In this document: in pieces, positions 25,146 to 33,823 of the stretch | How positions within the stretch are numbered: position 1 is the stretch's first letter | How the letters are laid out: each line of letters opens with the position of its first letter | NCBI GenBank assembly: GCA_035525045.1 | Contig: DATLEX010000175.1 | Span: 1-63,004, forward strand | Length of the DNA: 63,004 nt | Source: DATLEX01 sp035525045 | GTDB taxonomy: Bacteria > Acidobacteriota > Thermoanaerobaculia > Gp7-AA8 | Direction of reading: 5' to 3' | Translations under genes and position numbers: made by a program | Notes under the pieces: generated by a model | Seen by the model: the letters and a program-made list of their open reading frames with translations, nothing else | What the model was told of the DNA's origin: nothing | Databases searched by the model: none

Positions 25146-25967
25146 CTAGCCGTTGTCGAACAACGCAAAGCCGGCCTCATCGATCTCCCGTTCCGTCTTC
25201 GCCACGACGATCTCCCCGAAATTCTCCCCCTGCTGGAGGGCGATGCCGCCGAGGCGGACCAGCTCGAGCATGCCGAGGAAGATGGCGATCAGCTCGTCGC
25301 GGTCGCGCCCCTCCAGGAACCATTGCAGGCGGATCGGCGACTTCTCCTTCAGTCTGCCGTACAGCTCCACCATTTTCTCGGAAATCCGGTGAACCGTCCG
25401 CCTCAGCTCGAGGGACTGCGGATGGGCGGCCTTGTAGCGGCTGAGCGCCGAGCGGAACGCGTCGATCAGATCGAACAGCGAGACCTCGCTCATGTCGATC
25501 TCGGAGGCGTCCATCCCCGGCCTGGGAACGCTGGGGCGCGGCCACATTCCCATGCGCACCACGTCGAGCTCGGCGAAGCTCTCGGCCACGGCCTTGAACC
25601 GCTGGTACTGCAGCAGGCGGTCCACCAGCTCCTGCCGCGGGTCCTCCGCCGGTTCCTCCGCGCTCTCGTCGCGCGGCAGGAGCATCTTCGACTTGATGTG
25701 GATCAGCAGCGCGGCCATGTAGATGTAGTCCGCCGCCACCTCCAGGTCCAGCTCCTCCATCGCGTCGAGGTAGCCCGTGTACTGCTCGGTGATCAGCACG
25801 ATGGGGATGTCGTAGACGTCGACCTTGTGCTGCCGGATGAGATGCAGCAGCAGGTCGAGCGGCCCGTGGAAGGTGGGGAGGGTGACCTCGTAGGTGGACT
25901 CGTCCCGCTCCTCGTCGCCGTCGAGCGGGGCGCCGGCGCCTTTCTCTTCTTCGGCCATCGTGGTCAT
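25146..25967 (-). CDS. scpA: Segregation and condensation protein A
   Basis: 273 residues from the ATG at 25967, which overlaps the trpS stop as ATGA. After an acidic N-terminus come the kleisin N-domain YEVTLPTFHGPLDLLLHLIR, YDIPIVLITEQYTGYLDAME, ADYIYMAALLIHIKSKMLLP (SMC-neck binding) and the C-terminal winged helix (ELIAIFLGMLELVRLGGIAL). It bridges SMC heads with ScpB. The gene pair is split only by a palindromic repeat. Confidence 0.95.
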   Translation of the reverse strand: MTTMAEEEKGAGAPLDGDEERDESTYEVTLPTFHGPLDLLLHLIRQHKVDVYDIPIVLITEQYTGYLDAMEELDLEVAADYIYMAALLIHIKSKMLLPRDESAEEPAEDPRQELVDRLLQYQRFKAVAESFAELDVVRMGMWPRPSVPRPGMDASEIDMSEVSLFDLIDAFRSALSRYKAAHPQSLELRRTVHRISEKMVELYGRLKEKSPIRLQWFLEGRDRDELIAIFLGMLELVRLGGIALQQGENFGEIVVAKTEREIDEAGFALFDNG

Positions 25968-26971
25968 CGGAGCTCTGGGTAGTCGATCTTCATGGCCTGC
26001 CGGACGAGGGCCAGCGTCTCCGCGGCACGCTCCCTCGCCTTCCGATTGCCGTCGCGCAGCACGTCCCACACCGTCTGGGGGTGGCGGTCGATGGCCTCGC
26101 GCCGCTCCCGGATCGGCCGCAACTGCTCGATCATGATCTCGGCGAGCAGTTTCTTGTCGTCCACGCACCCGATCTGCGCCGTGCGGCACTCGTGATCGAC
26201 GCGGGCGATGGTGGCCTGATCGGAGAACAGTTTGTGGAACTGGAAGAGGTTGCAGATGTCGGGGTTGCCGGGATCCTTCCGCCGGATGCGGTTGGGATCG
26301 GTGAACATGGTCGAGACCAGGGCCACGATCTCGTCCGCCGCGGCCGTCAGGCCGATGGTGTTGCCGTACGACTTCGACATCTTCCTTCCGTCGAGGCCCG
26401 GCACCTTCGGCGTGGCGGTGAAGAGCGGCTGCGGCTCGGGGAAGACCTCGCCGTAGAAGTTGTTGAAGCGCCGCACGATCTCCCTCGAGAGCTCCAGGTG
26501 CGAGGCCTGGTCTTCCCCCACCGGGACGTAGTTCGCGCGGTAGATGATGATGTCGGCCGTCTGCAGCAGCGGATAGCCGAGGAACCCGTAGGTGTTGAGG
26601 TCCTTGTCCTCGATCTGCTGCTGCTGGTCCTTGAACGTCGGCACGCGCTCCAGCCACGGCAGCGGCGTGATCATCGACAGGAGGAGATGCAGTTCCGCGT
26701 GCTCCTTCACCTCCGACTGCATGAAGAGCGTGCATCTTTCCGGATCGAGACCGGCGGCCAGGAGGTCGGACACGGCCTCGAAGGTGGCCTGCCGGATGTT
26801 GCCCGGATCGGCGTAGTCGGACGTGAGGGCGTGCCAGTCCGCGATGAAGATGAAACAGTGGTACCGGTCCTGGAGATCGACCCAGTTGCGAATTGCTCCG
26901 AAGTAGTTGCCGAGGTGAATGCGGCCCGTGGGCCGGAGGCCGCTGAGAACGTGCTGGGTCTGTTGGCTCAA
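25964..26971 (-). CDS. trpS: Tryptophanyl-tRNA synthetase
   Basis: 335 residues. The class I signature is GLRPTGRIHLGNYFGAIRNW (about 11-30, HIGH-type HLGN) and the KMSKS loop is GRKMSKSYGN. YPLLQTADIIIYRANYVPVG and DQASHLELSREI are characteristic of TrpS. The TTG at 26971 is the best start. It is upstream of and coupled to scpA, and follows recG across an AT-rich heptad repeat. Confidence 0.96.
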   Translation of the reverse strand: MSQQTQHVLSGLRPTGRIHLGNYFGAIRNWVDLQDRYHCFIFIADWHALTSDYADPGNIRQATFEAVSDLLAAGLDPERCTLFMQSEVKEHAELHLLLSMITPLPWLERVPTFKDQQQQIEDKDLNTYGFLGYPLLQTADIIIYRANYVPVGEDQASHLELSREIVRRFNNFYGEVFPEPQPLFTATPKVPGLDGRKMSKSYGNTIGLTAAADEIVALVSTMFTDPNRIRRKDPGNPDICNLFQFHKLFSDQATIARVDHECRTAQIGCVDDKKLLAEIMIEQLRPIRERREAIDRHPQTVWDVLRDGNRKARERAAETLALVRQAMKIDYPELR

Positions 26972-27018
26972 TGCTCGAGTCTCGTGGGGAGGTCGGTTCC
27001 AGTCGCGGGAGTGTAGCT

Positions 27019-27051
27019 GATTTTGGATTTTGGATTTGGGGTTTTGGATTG
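27019..27051. repeat. Single array of GATTTTG heptads between trpS and recG
   Basis: GATTTTG, GATTTTG, GATTTGG, GGTTTTG, GATT: the same unit as one arm of the element at 10709-10818, but without a facing arm. It is very AT-rich against its surroundings and ends just before the recG stop codon. Confidence 0.75.
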
Positions 27052-27055
27052 CACA

Positions 27056-29137
27056 TCAATCACGTGTGGTGGCGGCGTCGGCGGCGACGCCGAGGAGTTG
27101 GCGGGCGAGCTGGTCCGCGGCAGCGACGCCTTCCTTCCCGATCACCTCGATGGCGGCGTCGCGGGCCTTCTCCATCAGGTCGTGGTCGCGGACGATGTTC
27201 CCGAAGCGGAACCGCGGGACGCCCGATTGGCGCGTGCCGAGGAATTCGCCGGGGCCGCGCAGGGCGAGGTCGCGCTCGGCGACCTCGAAGCCGTCGCGCG
27301 TCCGCTCGAAAAGGGAGAGGCGGGTCACGGCGTCCGCTCCCGCCTTCGCGTTCCGGACCAGGATGCAGTACGACCTGCGCTCCCCTCGCCCGACCCGGCC
27401 GCGCAGTTGATGGAGCTGCGAGAGCCCGAAGCGGTCCGCGTCCATGATGAGCATGATCGACGCGTTCGGGACGTCGATGCCGACCTCGATCACCGTCGTG
27501 GCCACGAGGATGTCGATCTCCCCCTCCTTGAAACGCGACATCGTCTCGTCCTTCTCGTCCGCCCTCATCCGCCCGTGCATGATGGCCACCCGCCGCTTCG
27601 GGAAGCGCTTGCGGATCGCCTCCACCCCCTCGGTGAGCGGCTCGAGGTTCAGCTTCTGCGACTCCTCGATGATCGGGTAGACCACGTATACCTGGGCACC
27701 GGCGCCGATCTCCCCCTCGATGAAGCGGTAGACGCGCTCGAGCTCCGCGGAGGAGCGGACGGCCGTCCTGGTCCGCTGCCGGCCGGGAGGCAGCTCGTCG
27801 ATGACCGACAGCTCGAGGTCGCCGTACATGGCCAGGGCCAGCGAGCGCGGGATGGGGGTGGCGGTCATGACCAGGATGTCGGGCGTCTCTCCCTTGGCGA
27901 AGAGGCGCTGGCGCTGCTCGACGCCGAAGCGGTGCTGCTCGTCGACGATGGCCAGGCCGAGGGACTTGAAGCGGACCTTCTCCTCCAGCAGGGCGTGCGT
28001 GCCGGCCACGAGCTGGATGTAGCCCTCGCGCAGGCCCGAGAGGAGGGTGCGGCGCTCCCCCGCGCTCATGGAACCGGAGGCGCGGGCCACCACCACGGAA
28101 TGGTCAAGAAGTTGACTGATTCGCTGGTAGTGCTGCTCGACCAGGATCTCCGTCGGCGCCAGGAGGGCCACCTGGTGCCCGTTGCGGATCATGATCATGG
28201 CCGCGATCAGGGCCACGATGGTCTTCCCGCTCCCGACGTCCCCCTGCAGCAGGCGGTACATCGGGCGGCTGTCGCGGAGGTCGCCGGCGATCTCCCGTAG
28301 CACACGTTTCTGTGCACCCGTGAGCTTGAACGGCAGGACCCGCTTCACCTCCCCCCGCAGCGCGTCGTCGATGGCGATCCGCCGGCTCTTCCGGGTGACC
28401 TCCTCGGTGGCCCGGCGGACCCGCAGCGCCAGTTGAAAGGTGAAGAACTCCTGGAGGATGACCCGCAGATGGGCCGGCGAGCGTTGCCGGAGGAACGTCT
28501 CGTCCAGCTCCTTCGGGCGATGGATCCGTTCCACCGCCTCCCCCAGGCCACCCACCCCGAGGAGCTCGCGAAGCCTCTCCGGCATCGGGTCCTCGAGCTC
28601 GGGGATGGCCTCGAGCGCCTGCCCGACGATCTTCCGCAGCGCCCTCGGGGGGATGTTCGCCACCTTCGAGTAAATCGGGACGATGGCCCCCTCCGGCTCC
28701 CCCTCCTCGACCTTCTCCCAGTCGGGGCTCTCGATCTGCAGCCGCCCGTATGGCGAGAGGCGCGGCGCGCCGTAGACGGCCAGCCGGTCGTTGCGCCGGA
28801 TCTGCTCGCCGAGGTACGGCTGGTTGAACCAGACCAGCATGACCGTGCCGCTCCCGTCGTCGAACATCGCCTCGAAGATCTTCAACCGCTTGACCGGGGA
28901 GACCTTCGCACCGGCGGAGACGACGCGGCCTCGCAGGAGCACGGGCTGATCGACGTGCCGGCCGAGGTCGGCGACGCGCACCGGATGGCGGCGGTCCTCG
29001 TAGCGGTAGGGGAAGTCGTAGAGGAGGTCGCGGACGGTGACGAGCCCGGCTGCCTCGAGGGCCGCCGCCCGGCCGGCGCCGACGCCTTTCAGGAATCGGA
29101 GAGGGGAGTCGAGGGAAACCGTGCCTGGCACCGGCAC
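27056..29137 (-). CDS. recG: ATP-dependent DNA helicase RecG
   Basis: 693 residues that remodel stalled forks and Holliday junctions. The N-terminal wedge/OB domain (VLLRGRVVSAGAKVSPVKRL about 67-86) precedes helicase motifs: LTGAQKRVLREI, Walker A LLQGDVGSGKTIVAL, DEQHRFG, TATPIPRS, MHGRMRADEKD, VATTVIEVGIDVPNASIM and the family-specific QLHQLRGRVGRGERRSYC. The start is GTG at 29137. Length is normal. Confidence 0.97.
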   Translation of the reverse strand: MPVPGTVSLDSPLRFLKGVGAGRAAALEAAGLVTVRDLLYDFPYRYEDRRHPVRVADLGRHVDQPVLLRGRVVSAGAKVSPVKRLKIFEAMFDDGSGTVMLVWFNQPYLGEQIRRNDRLAVYGAPRLSPYGRLQIESPDWEKVEEGEPEGAIVPIYSKVANIPPRALRKIVGQALEAIPELEDPMPERLRELLGVGGLGEAVERIHRPKELDETFLRQRSPAHLRVILQEFFTFQLALRVRRATEEVTRKSRRIAIDDALRGEVKRVLPFKLTGAQKRVLREIAGDLRDSRPMYRLLQGDVGSGKTIVALIAAMIMIRNGHQVALLAPTEILVEQHYQRISQLLDHSVVVARASGSMSAGERRTLLSGLREGYIQLVAGTHALLEEKVRFKSLGLAIVDEQHRFGVEQRQRLFAKGETPDILVMTATPIPRSLALAMYGDLELSVIDELPPGRQRTRTAVRSSAELERVYRFIEGEIGAGAQVYVVYPIIEESQKLNLEPLTEGVEAIRKRFPKRRVAIMHGRMRADEKDETMSRFKEGEIDILVATTVIEVGIDVPNASIMLIMDADRFGLSQLHQLRGRVGRGERRSYCILVRNAKAGADAVTRLSLFERTRDGFEVAERDLALRGPGEFLGTRQSGVPRFRFGNIVRDHDLMEKARDAAIEVIGKEGVAAADQLARQLLGVAADAATTRD

Positions 29138-29177
29138 ATTGTGATGCAGTCTACGGGGAGTGGTGTTTCGGAGAAAC

Positions 29178-29960
29178 CTACTCGAACACCACCTTCATGG
29201 CGACGAGCCCGATCTTGACGAGGTCGCCGTTATGGAGGGTGACGGGGACACCGGTGGGGATGCGCTGGTCGTTCACGTAGGTGCCGTTGACCGTCCCCAC
29301 TTCCTCGAGCACGTGGTAGTCGTCGTCCGAGCGGATGATCTTGGCGTGACGGCGGGAGACGGATCGATTCGTATCAACGGGGGTGAGGTCGATGTCGGGG
29401 AGGATGCCGGTGACGGGGTCGGCGCGGCCGATGGTGGTCTCGTCGCCGCTGCTGAAGAAGAAGGCCGTGCCGGTGGCGACGTCGACGAGGCGGTGGCGGG
29501 TCATCTTGTCGGCGGGCTTGATGACCGTGGAGTCGAGCGACATCTGATCGGCATCGACCTCGCGCCCCACCAGGCGCTCGAGCAGGGAGTTGGCCTCGCG
29601 GAGGCGCTTGGAGTACTTGCGGATGATGCGGACGGCGATCTCGGGGTTCTTCCGCAGCATCTCGTCGAAGCGGGAGCCGTTGATGGCCACGACCTTGACG
29701 TCGGTCTTGGCGAGGGCGTCGGCGGTGCGTGGGGTGTTCTCCATCAGGGCCATCTCGCCGAAGAAGTCGCCCTTCTCGAGGTGCGAGAGGAGGTGGGACT
29801 CGTTCTGGATGTGCTTGATGATGTCGACCTCACCCTCCTGGATGATGAACATGTCGGTGCCGAGGTCGCCCTGGGAGAAGATCAGGTCGCCGGCGGAGAA
29901 GGAGAGACTGGAGTCGCGCACGGGGTCTCTGCCGCCGGTGCTCTTGAACACGGCCTTCAT
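29178..29960 (-). CDS. Cyclic-nucleotide-binding domain fused to FHA domain
   Basis: 260 residues. The N-terminal cNMP-binding fold (about 20-125: FSAGDLIFSQGDLGTDMFII, EKGDFFGEMALMENTPRTAD) contains the phosphate-binding-cassette-like GEMALMENTPRTA. The C-terminal FHA domain (about 160-260) has GRADPVTG, SRRHAKI, the key phosphothreonine-reading Ser/Arg/His, and NGTYVNDQ. There is no catalytic or DNA-binding domain, so it probably links a cNMP signal, or an unliganded sensor, to phosphothreonine partners. No kinase is adjacent. It lies between recG and the peptidase gene. Confidence 0.88.
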   Translation of the reverse strand: MKAVFKSTGGRDPVRDSSLSFSAGDLIFSQGDLGTDMFIIQEGEVDIIKHIQNESHLLSHLEKGDFFGEMALMENTPRTADALAKTDVKVVAINGSRFDEMLRKNPEIAVRIIRKYSKRLREANSLLERLVGREVDADQMSLDSTVIKPADKMTRHRLVDVATGTAFFFSSGDETTIGRADPVTGILPDIDLTPVDTNRSVSRRHAKIIRSDDDYHVLEEVGTVNGTYVNDQRIPTGVPVTLHNGDLVKIGLVAMKVVFE

Positions 29961-29963
29961 CGT

Positions 29964-29994
29964 AGTTTATCCCGAGCGTCGCGAGGCATGAACT
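29964..29994. repeat. Degenerate repeat of the GTTTATCC family
   Basis: AGTTTATCCCGAGCG followed by TCGCGAGGCATGAACT forms an imperfect palindrome. Read on the minus strand it ends GGGATAAACT, as at both ends of the element at 45908-46022. It lies three bases before the cNMP-FHA start codon and overlaps the TAG stop of the upstream peptidase gene. Confidence 0.55.
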
Positions 29995-30937
29995 AAGAAA
30001 CCACCGGGGCAGTGATGGTGAAGGTGCTGTCGCTCGTCTTGAGACTGACCGGCGCACCGACCGGCATCAGGAGATTGTCGCCATGATGGCCGAAGGGAAC
30101 GTTGCGGACGACTGGAATGCCACGGGCGGCGAAGAAATCGTGCAGCAGTTCCTCGATTTCCTTCTCCCCACCGCACCCTTTGAGCCTCCCGATCACGACA
30201 CCACGGATGCGTCGCATTCTGCCAGACAGCTTCAGGTGGGTCAACATACGGTCGATGCGATAGAGCGGCTCGTCGACATCCTCCCAGAACCAGATTCCGT
30301 CGTCGATCCAGAAGTCGTAGGGAGTTCCGATCAGCGAGGCCGTCAACGACAGACAGCCGCCGAACAGCACCCCTTCGGCATCACCCTGCAGGACCACGTC
30401 GGACCTCTCGTAGCGGAAGGTAGCAGGAGCGCGGCCGGCGAGAAGTGACCAGAACCACGTTTCGCGCTCGGGCGAGAGCCCGTCGTGAAAATCGAGGTTG
30501 AGCATCGGACCGTGGAAGGTGGCCACACCGGCGTGGAGGGCCACGGCCTGGTGCAGGGCGGTGAGGTCGCTGAAGCCGACGATGGGACGCGGATTCGCGG
30601 CGATGGCCGCGTAGTCGATCCGGTCGAGGATGCGCATCACCCCGTAGCCGCCGCGAGCGAAGAAGAAGGCATCGAAGGCATCGGACCTCAAGTGACGGTT
30701 GAGCTCTTCGGTGCGGAGCTCGTCGTCGCCGGCGAGGTATTCGCGGTGGCGGAGAGCGATGTTCGAGGCGAGGGTGACGCGATGCCCGCGCCGCTCGATA
30801 TGGGCCGCCGCCTCCTCGATGCGCCGCAGCTCGCTCGGCCCGGAGGCGGCCAGGACGGCGATGTGGGCGCGGGAAGGGAGGGCGCGCGGGGGGGTGAGCA
30901 CGCGCGGAATGGTAATGCAGAGGGGTCGCCCCTCCAC
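29993..30937 (-). CDS. LD-carboxypeptidase (peptidase family S66, LdcA type)
   Basis: About 314 residues from GTG at 30937, with the true start uncertain; conserved sequence begins at RAHIAVLAASGPSELRRIEE. The family blocks are FFFARGGYGVMRIL, the nucleophile Ser123 in RPIVGFSDLTALHQ, LFGGCLSLTASLIGTPYDFW, WFWEDVDEPLYRIDRML and GHHGDNLLMPVG near the end, carrying the catalytic His. S66 enzymes trim the terminal D-Ala from muropeptide tetrapeptides in wall recycling. There is no signal peptide, so it is likely cytoplasmic. Confidence 0.9.
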   Translation of the reverse strand: MEGRPLCITIPRVLTPPRALPSRAHIAVLAASGPSELRRIEEAAAHIERRGHRVTLASNIALRHREYLAGDDELRTEELNRHLRSDAFDAFFFARGGYGVMRILDRIDYAAIAANPRPIVGFSDLTALHQAVALHAGVATFHGPMLNLDFHDGLSPERETWFWSLLAGRAPATFRYERSDVVLQGDAEGVLFGGCLSLTASLIGTPYDFWIDDGIWFWEDVDEPLYRIDRMLTHLKLSGRMRRIRGVVIGRLKGCGGEKEIEELLHDFFAARGIPVVRNVPFGHHGDNLLMPVGAPVSLKTSDSTFTITAPVVS

Positions 30938-30946
30938 CCTCCCGGG

Positions 30947-31026
30947 GGGCTCAGGGCTCAGGACTCGGGGGTAGCCGGAGGTGCGGCGTTCGACCGGGTG
31001 GGGGGTGGCCCTGAGCCCCGAGCCCT
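30947..31026. repeat. GGGCTCA heptad repeat with inverted partner
   Basis: GGGCTCA, GGGCTCA, GGACTCG, GGGG at 30947-30970 faces CCCTGAG, CCCCGAG, CCCT at 31008-31026. It lies between the peptidase gene and the rnpB 3' end. The same units form the longer hairpin at 37686-37768. Confidence 0.7.
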
Positions 31027-31040
31027 GGATGGGCGGGGGA

Positions 31041-31058
31041 AAAAAGCGTGGAGCGGAT
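31041..31058 (-). terminator. rnpB 3' end: last helix strand followed by T-run
   Basis: On the minus strand the closing strand of helix P1 (GATCCGCTCCACGC) runs directly into TTTTT and then CCCC, giving an intrinsic-terminator-like end for the RNA. Confidence 0.55.
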
Positions 31059-31435
31059 CTGTAAGCCGAATTCTGTCTCCCCTCGCGTTGCGCTCGGGGG
31101 GAGGATCATTCGTCTGCCACGCGCGTTGCCGCGGTGGTCGAGCAACCTACCCGGAAGCTTCAGCGGACACGGGCGGGTCCTCGCTTCCCTATTTGGTCTT
31201 GCTCCGCAGGGGGTTTGCCGTGCCGTCGCCGCTCACGCGGGACGCGGTGCGCTCTTACCGCACCATTTCACCCTTACCTGACGCCGGCCCCTTGCGAAGC
31301 CGATCAGGCGGTATCTTTCTGTTGCACTTTCCGTCGCGTTGCCGCGCCTGGACGTTATCCAGCCTGCTGCCCGTTGGAGTTCGGACTTTCCTCCGCATCT
31401 CGCGATGCGGCGATCCTCCGATCCGCTCCACGCAC
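31046..31435 (-). ncRNA. rnpB: RNase P RNA, bacterial class A
   Basis: On the minus strand the hallmark conserved region GAGGAAAGTCCGAACTCC (CR-I) lies near the 5' end, followed by ACGGAAAGTGCAACAGAAAG. The universal GACAGAATTCGGCTTACAG is at the 3' end, and GCGTGGAGCGGATC pairs with GATCCGCTCCACGC to form helix P1. The span of about 390 bases fits type A. The RNA is the catalytic part of RNase P, which trims tRNA 5' ends. A TGTTAT -10-like box lies about seven bases before the 5' end, without a convincing -35. The ends are set by P1 and good to a few bases. Confidence 0.96.
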
Positions 31436-31520
31436 AAGGGATAACAGCACCTGCCCCCGTTTGAATCCCGGACGAGCAGCGAAAATTCTTCCTCGTAAAT
31501 TGTTGCGATTTTGGGGACTT

Positions 31521-31545
31521 AGAAACAATGTCGGCACGCCGACAT
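31521..31545 (-). terminator. Intrinsic terminator after the DUF4126 gene
   Basis: The palindrome ATGTCGGCGTGCCGACAT (31545-31528) is followed by TGTTTCT on the minus strand. The hairpin starts at the last base of the stop codon. Confidence 0.65.
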
Positions 31546-32102
31546 CATAAAGTCTGCGGTTTTCGCAGCCGCCGCAGCAAGAGGAAAAACCCCACCACCC
31601 CCACCACGATCACCCCTGCCACCAGCCACGGCAGGATCACGGCGATCAGCGCCATCGAGATGGCCACCACGTCCTCCAGCAGCGACAGGATCGGGTTCAC
31701 CGCTCCCGCCGTCGTGGTCGTGCTCGCCAGCCGCAGCGACGCCTTCGCCGCGTGCGTCGACAGCGCCGCCCCTCCCGCCACCACCGTCGCCAGCACCACC
31801 GCCCCCTTCGGCAACTGATTCGACACCGCCGCCCACCCCACCAGCGCTCCCGCCACCGGCCTGATAAACGTGTGCGCCGCGTCCCAGACGTGATCGACCG
31901 CCGGGATCTTGTCGGCGATGAACTCGATCGCGTAGAGCACCCCCAGCGTGATCAGCACCGGCGTGGAGGAGAAGAACGCCGACAACTCGCCCTCGAACAG
32001 CCCCGGCTGCCAGCGCGACAGCAGGCCGAACACCAGCAGAGTCGCGTAGGCGTTCACCCCTGCCCCGAGGCCGAGGCCGACTGCGGTCAGGATGGAAGTC
32101 AT
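31545..32102 (-). CDS. DUF4126 membrane protein
   Basis: 185 residues with at least four hydrophobic segments (LTAVGLGLGAGVNAYATLLV at about 4-23; VLITLGVLYAIEFIADKIPA; KGAVVLATVVAGGAALSTHA; ALIAVILPWLVAGVIVVGVV near 150-170). The GLGAGVNAYATL start and DKIPAVDHVWDAAHTFIRPV block fit DUF4126. Function is unknown. It overlaps the DUF4388 gene stop by four bases, so the two are probably made together, and it is followed by an intrinsic terminator. Confidence 0.85.
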   Translation of the reverse strand: MTSILTAVGLGLGAGVNAYATLLVFGLLSRWQPGLFEGELSAFFSSTPVLITLGVLYAIEFIADKIPAVDHVWDAAHTFIRPVAGALVGWAAVSNQLPKGAVVLATVVAGGAALSTHAAKASLRLASTTTTAGAVNPILSLLEDVVAISMALIAVILPWLVAGVIVVGVVGFFLLLRRLRKPQTL

Positions 32103-33757
32103 CGCGGGATCGTCACCACGGCCGCTCTCGATTCACGATACTCGCCCGGCAGGCGGGTCATGGCGCGCTCCGCCTCCTCCCGCGTGGCGAAGCGGCCCCA
32201 GAACAGCCGGTAGCACGATCGATCCTTCAACGTGATGGGAATGAACCACACCTGATCCCCCCCGCTTCCCCGCAGCGCCTTGGTGACATTTGACGGCTCG
32301 CAGACGATGGCGAACTGCACCGTGAAATTGCCCGCCGGCGCCGCGGCGAACTCCCGCGCCATCGCGTCGTAACGCGCGCGGGACCCCACCGCCGGCCCGC
32401 TGGCAGCCGCGGCCGGCGGTGGCGCGGGAGGCGGAGACTCCTTGGCCGCCGTCGCCGTCTCCGTCGTGGCGACCTCCGCCGGCGGCGCCGCCTCCGGTGT
32501 CGCCGCCTCCGGTGTCGCCGTGAGCGGCTGCGGAGCCTCCGCCGCCTCTCTCGAGGTCCACCAGGCGAAGCCGAAGTAGCCGGCGCCGGCGAGGATGAAG
32601 ACCACCATCAGGGCGATGAGCAGCCCGTGTCGCCGTTGCGGCTTCTTCTTCTCAGGCGGCTTCGCCGCGCGGCGCCGCGTCATCGTCCCCTCGGCCGATT
32701 GTGCCGGGCGAGGCCGCTCCACGGCGGGAGGCGCCTGCGCGGCGATGCCGGCGGCCCCGATCTGCGCCTCGTCGAATCCCCACCCCGGCTCTTGCTCCGG
32801 CTCGGCGGGCGGCTCCGGCGACGGCGCCACCGGCGGGCTCGCCCCACGCGGCGCCTCGTCCCACGCCGGCATCGGCGGGAGAGGCGCGACGACCGGCTCA
32901 TCGGCCGGCGGCACCTGAGGCACGTCGCTGGGCTCGGCGGAGGAGGAGGGCGGCTCATCGTCCATCAGGTCGAACTGCGGAGCCGCTCCGGACCAGACAT
33001 CGGCGGCATCGGCCACACCGGCGCTCTCGAACCCCATGGCGCCGGGCGCCGCCGCGGCGCTCTTCCGCTGCAGGATCCCGAGGACCGACAGGGCCTGCAG
33101 CAGCTTGAAGGCGTTGAAGGTCTCCTGATGCGAAGCGGCGGCCACCTCCGAGGCCGGCCGCACGCCATCCACCTGCATCATGACCGCCTCGGCGTCTTCA
33201 TTGAGACCAAGCTGGCGAAAGGCCTCCTCATGTCCGTCCGCCTTCTCGAACACGACCGTCCCGCTCTCGAGGGCGCGCTCGAACTTGCCGCGATCCTGGT
33301 CCGTGACGATCATCTCCACGACCACCTGCGGCAGGGGGAAGATGGTTCCCTCCTCGCGCTTGGGGAGGTAGTCGGCGACCATGGTGAAGGAGCCGGCGCC
33401 CCACTCGCCGACCGAGCGGACCACGTTGATGACCTGGATCCGCCGGGCCCAGGTCAGCTCCTTGCGGGTGATGAAGCCGAGGCCGAGCAGAGCGTCGCCG
33501 AGGGTCTCGTTCTCCTTCCGCTTGGCCAGGGCCTGCTTGACGTGCTCCTTGCTGACCTTCCCGGCGCGCATGAGGATCTCGTCGACGCTGTCGGCGCGAT
33601 CGTTCGTGCTCGCGGAAAGGATGTCCCCTTCCTTGAAGTAGATGATCTTGATGATCCCGTCGTTCTCGAATCGGATGGCGCCGGTGAAGCGCTGGCGCCA
33701 CAATTCGATCAGGCGATCGGTCAGATGGATGTCTCGGAGTTCGCCTTCTAGATTCAT
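32099..33757 (-). CDS. DUF4388 (PATAN) protein with membrane helix and SPOR-like C-terminus
   Basis: 552 residues. Residues 1-100 are DUF4388 (EGELRDIHLTDRLIELWRQR, TGAIRFENDG), a domain often found in gliding or regulatory proteins. A winged-helix-like part to about 235 and a Pro/Ala/Glu-rich linker (about 235-375) follow. A single membrane helix is near 380-400 (LLIALMVVFILAGAGYFGFA). The last 75 residues (FTVQFAIVCEPSN...CYRLFWGRFATREEAERAM) look like a SPOR domain, which binds denuded septal glycan. The topology would put DUF4388 in the cytoplasm and SPOR in the periplasm. It is coupled to the DUF4126 gene. Confidence 0.8.
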   Translation of the reverse strand: MNLEGELRDIHLTDRLIELWRQRFTGAIRFENDGIIKIIYFKEGDILSASTNDRADSVDEILMRAGKVSKEHVKQALAKRKENETLGDALLGLGFITRKELTWARRIQVINVVRSVGEWGAGSFTMVADYLPKREEGTIFPLPQVVVEMIVTDQDRGKFERALESGTVVFEKADGHEEAFRQLGLNEDAEAVMMQVDGVRPASEVAAASHQETFNAFKLLQALSVLGILQRKSAAAAPGAMGFESAGVADAADVWSGAAPQFDLMDDEPPSSSAEPSDVPQVPPADEPVVAPLPPMPAWDEAPRGASPPVAPSPEPPAEPEQEPGWGFDEAQIGAAGIAAQAPPAVERPRPAQSAEGTMTRRRAAKPPEKKKPQRRHGLLIALMVVFILAGAGYFGFAWWTSREAAEAPQPLTATPEAATPEAAPPAEVATTETATAAKESPPPAPPPAAAASGPAVGSRARYDAMAREFAAAPAGNFTVQFAIVCEPSNVTKALRGSGGDQVWFIPITLKDRSCYRLFWGRFATREEAERAMTRLPGEYRESRAAVVTIPR

Positions 33758-33774
33758 TACCCCCCACCCACCCG

Positions 33775-33803
33775 GCTCACAGCTCTCGGCTCTCAGCTCT
33801 CAG
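33775..33803. repeat. GCTCTCA heptad direct repeat
   Basis: GCTCACA, GCTCTCG, GCTCTCA, GCTCTCA, GG: four units with an exact 7 bp period in the 66 bases between the DUF4388 gene and uvrC. There is no facing arm. Confidence 0.75.
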
Positions 33804-33823
33804 GGTGCCTCAATCTGCAGCGA

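Noticed and set aside
31048..31281. Open frames within 31.05-31.55 kb
   Set aside because: They lie inside rnpB or its upstream region; the RNA's conserved regions explain the sequence.
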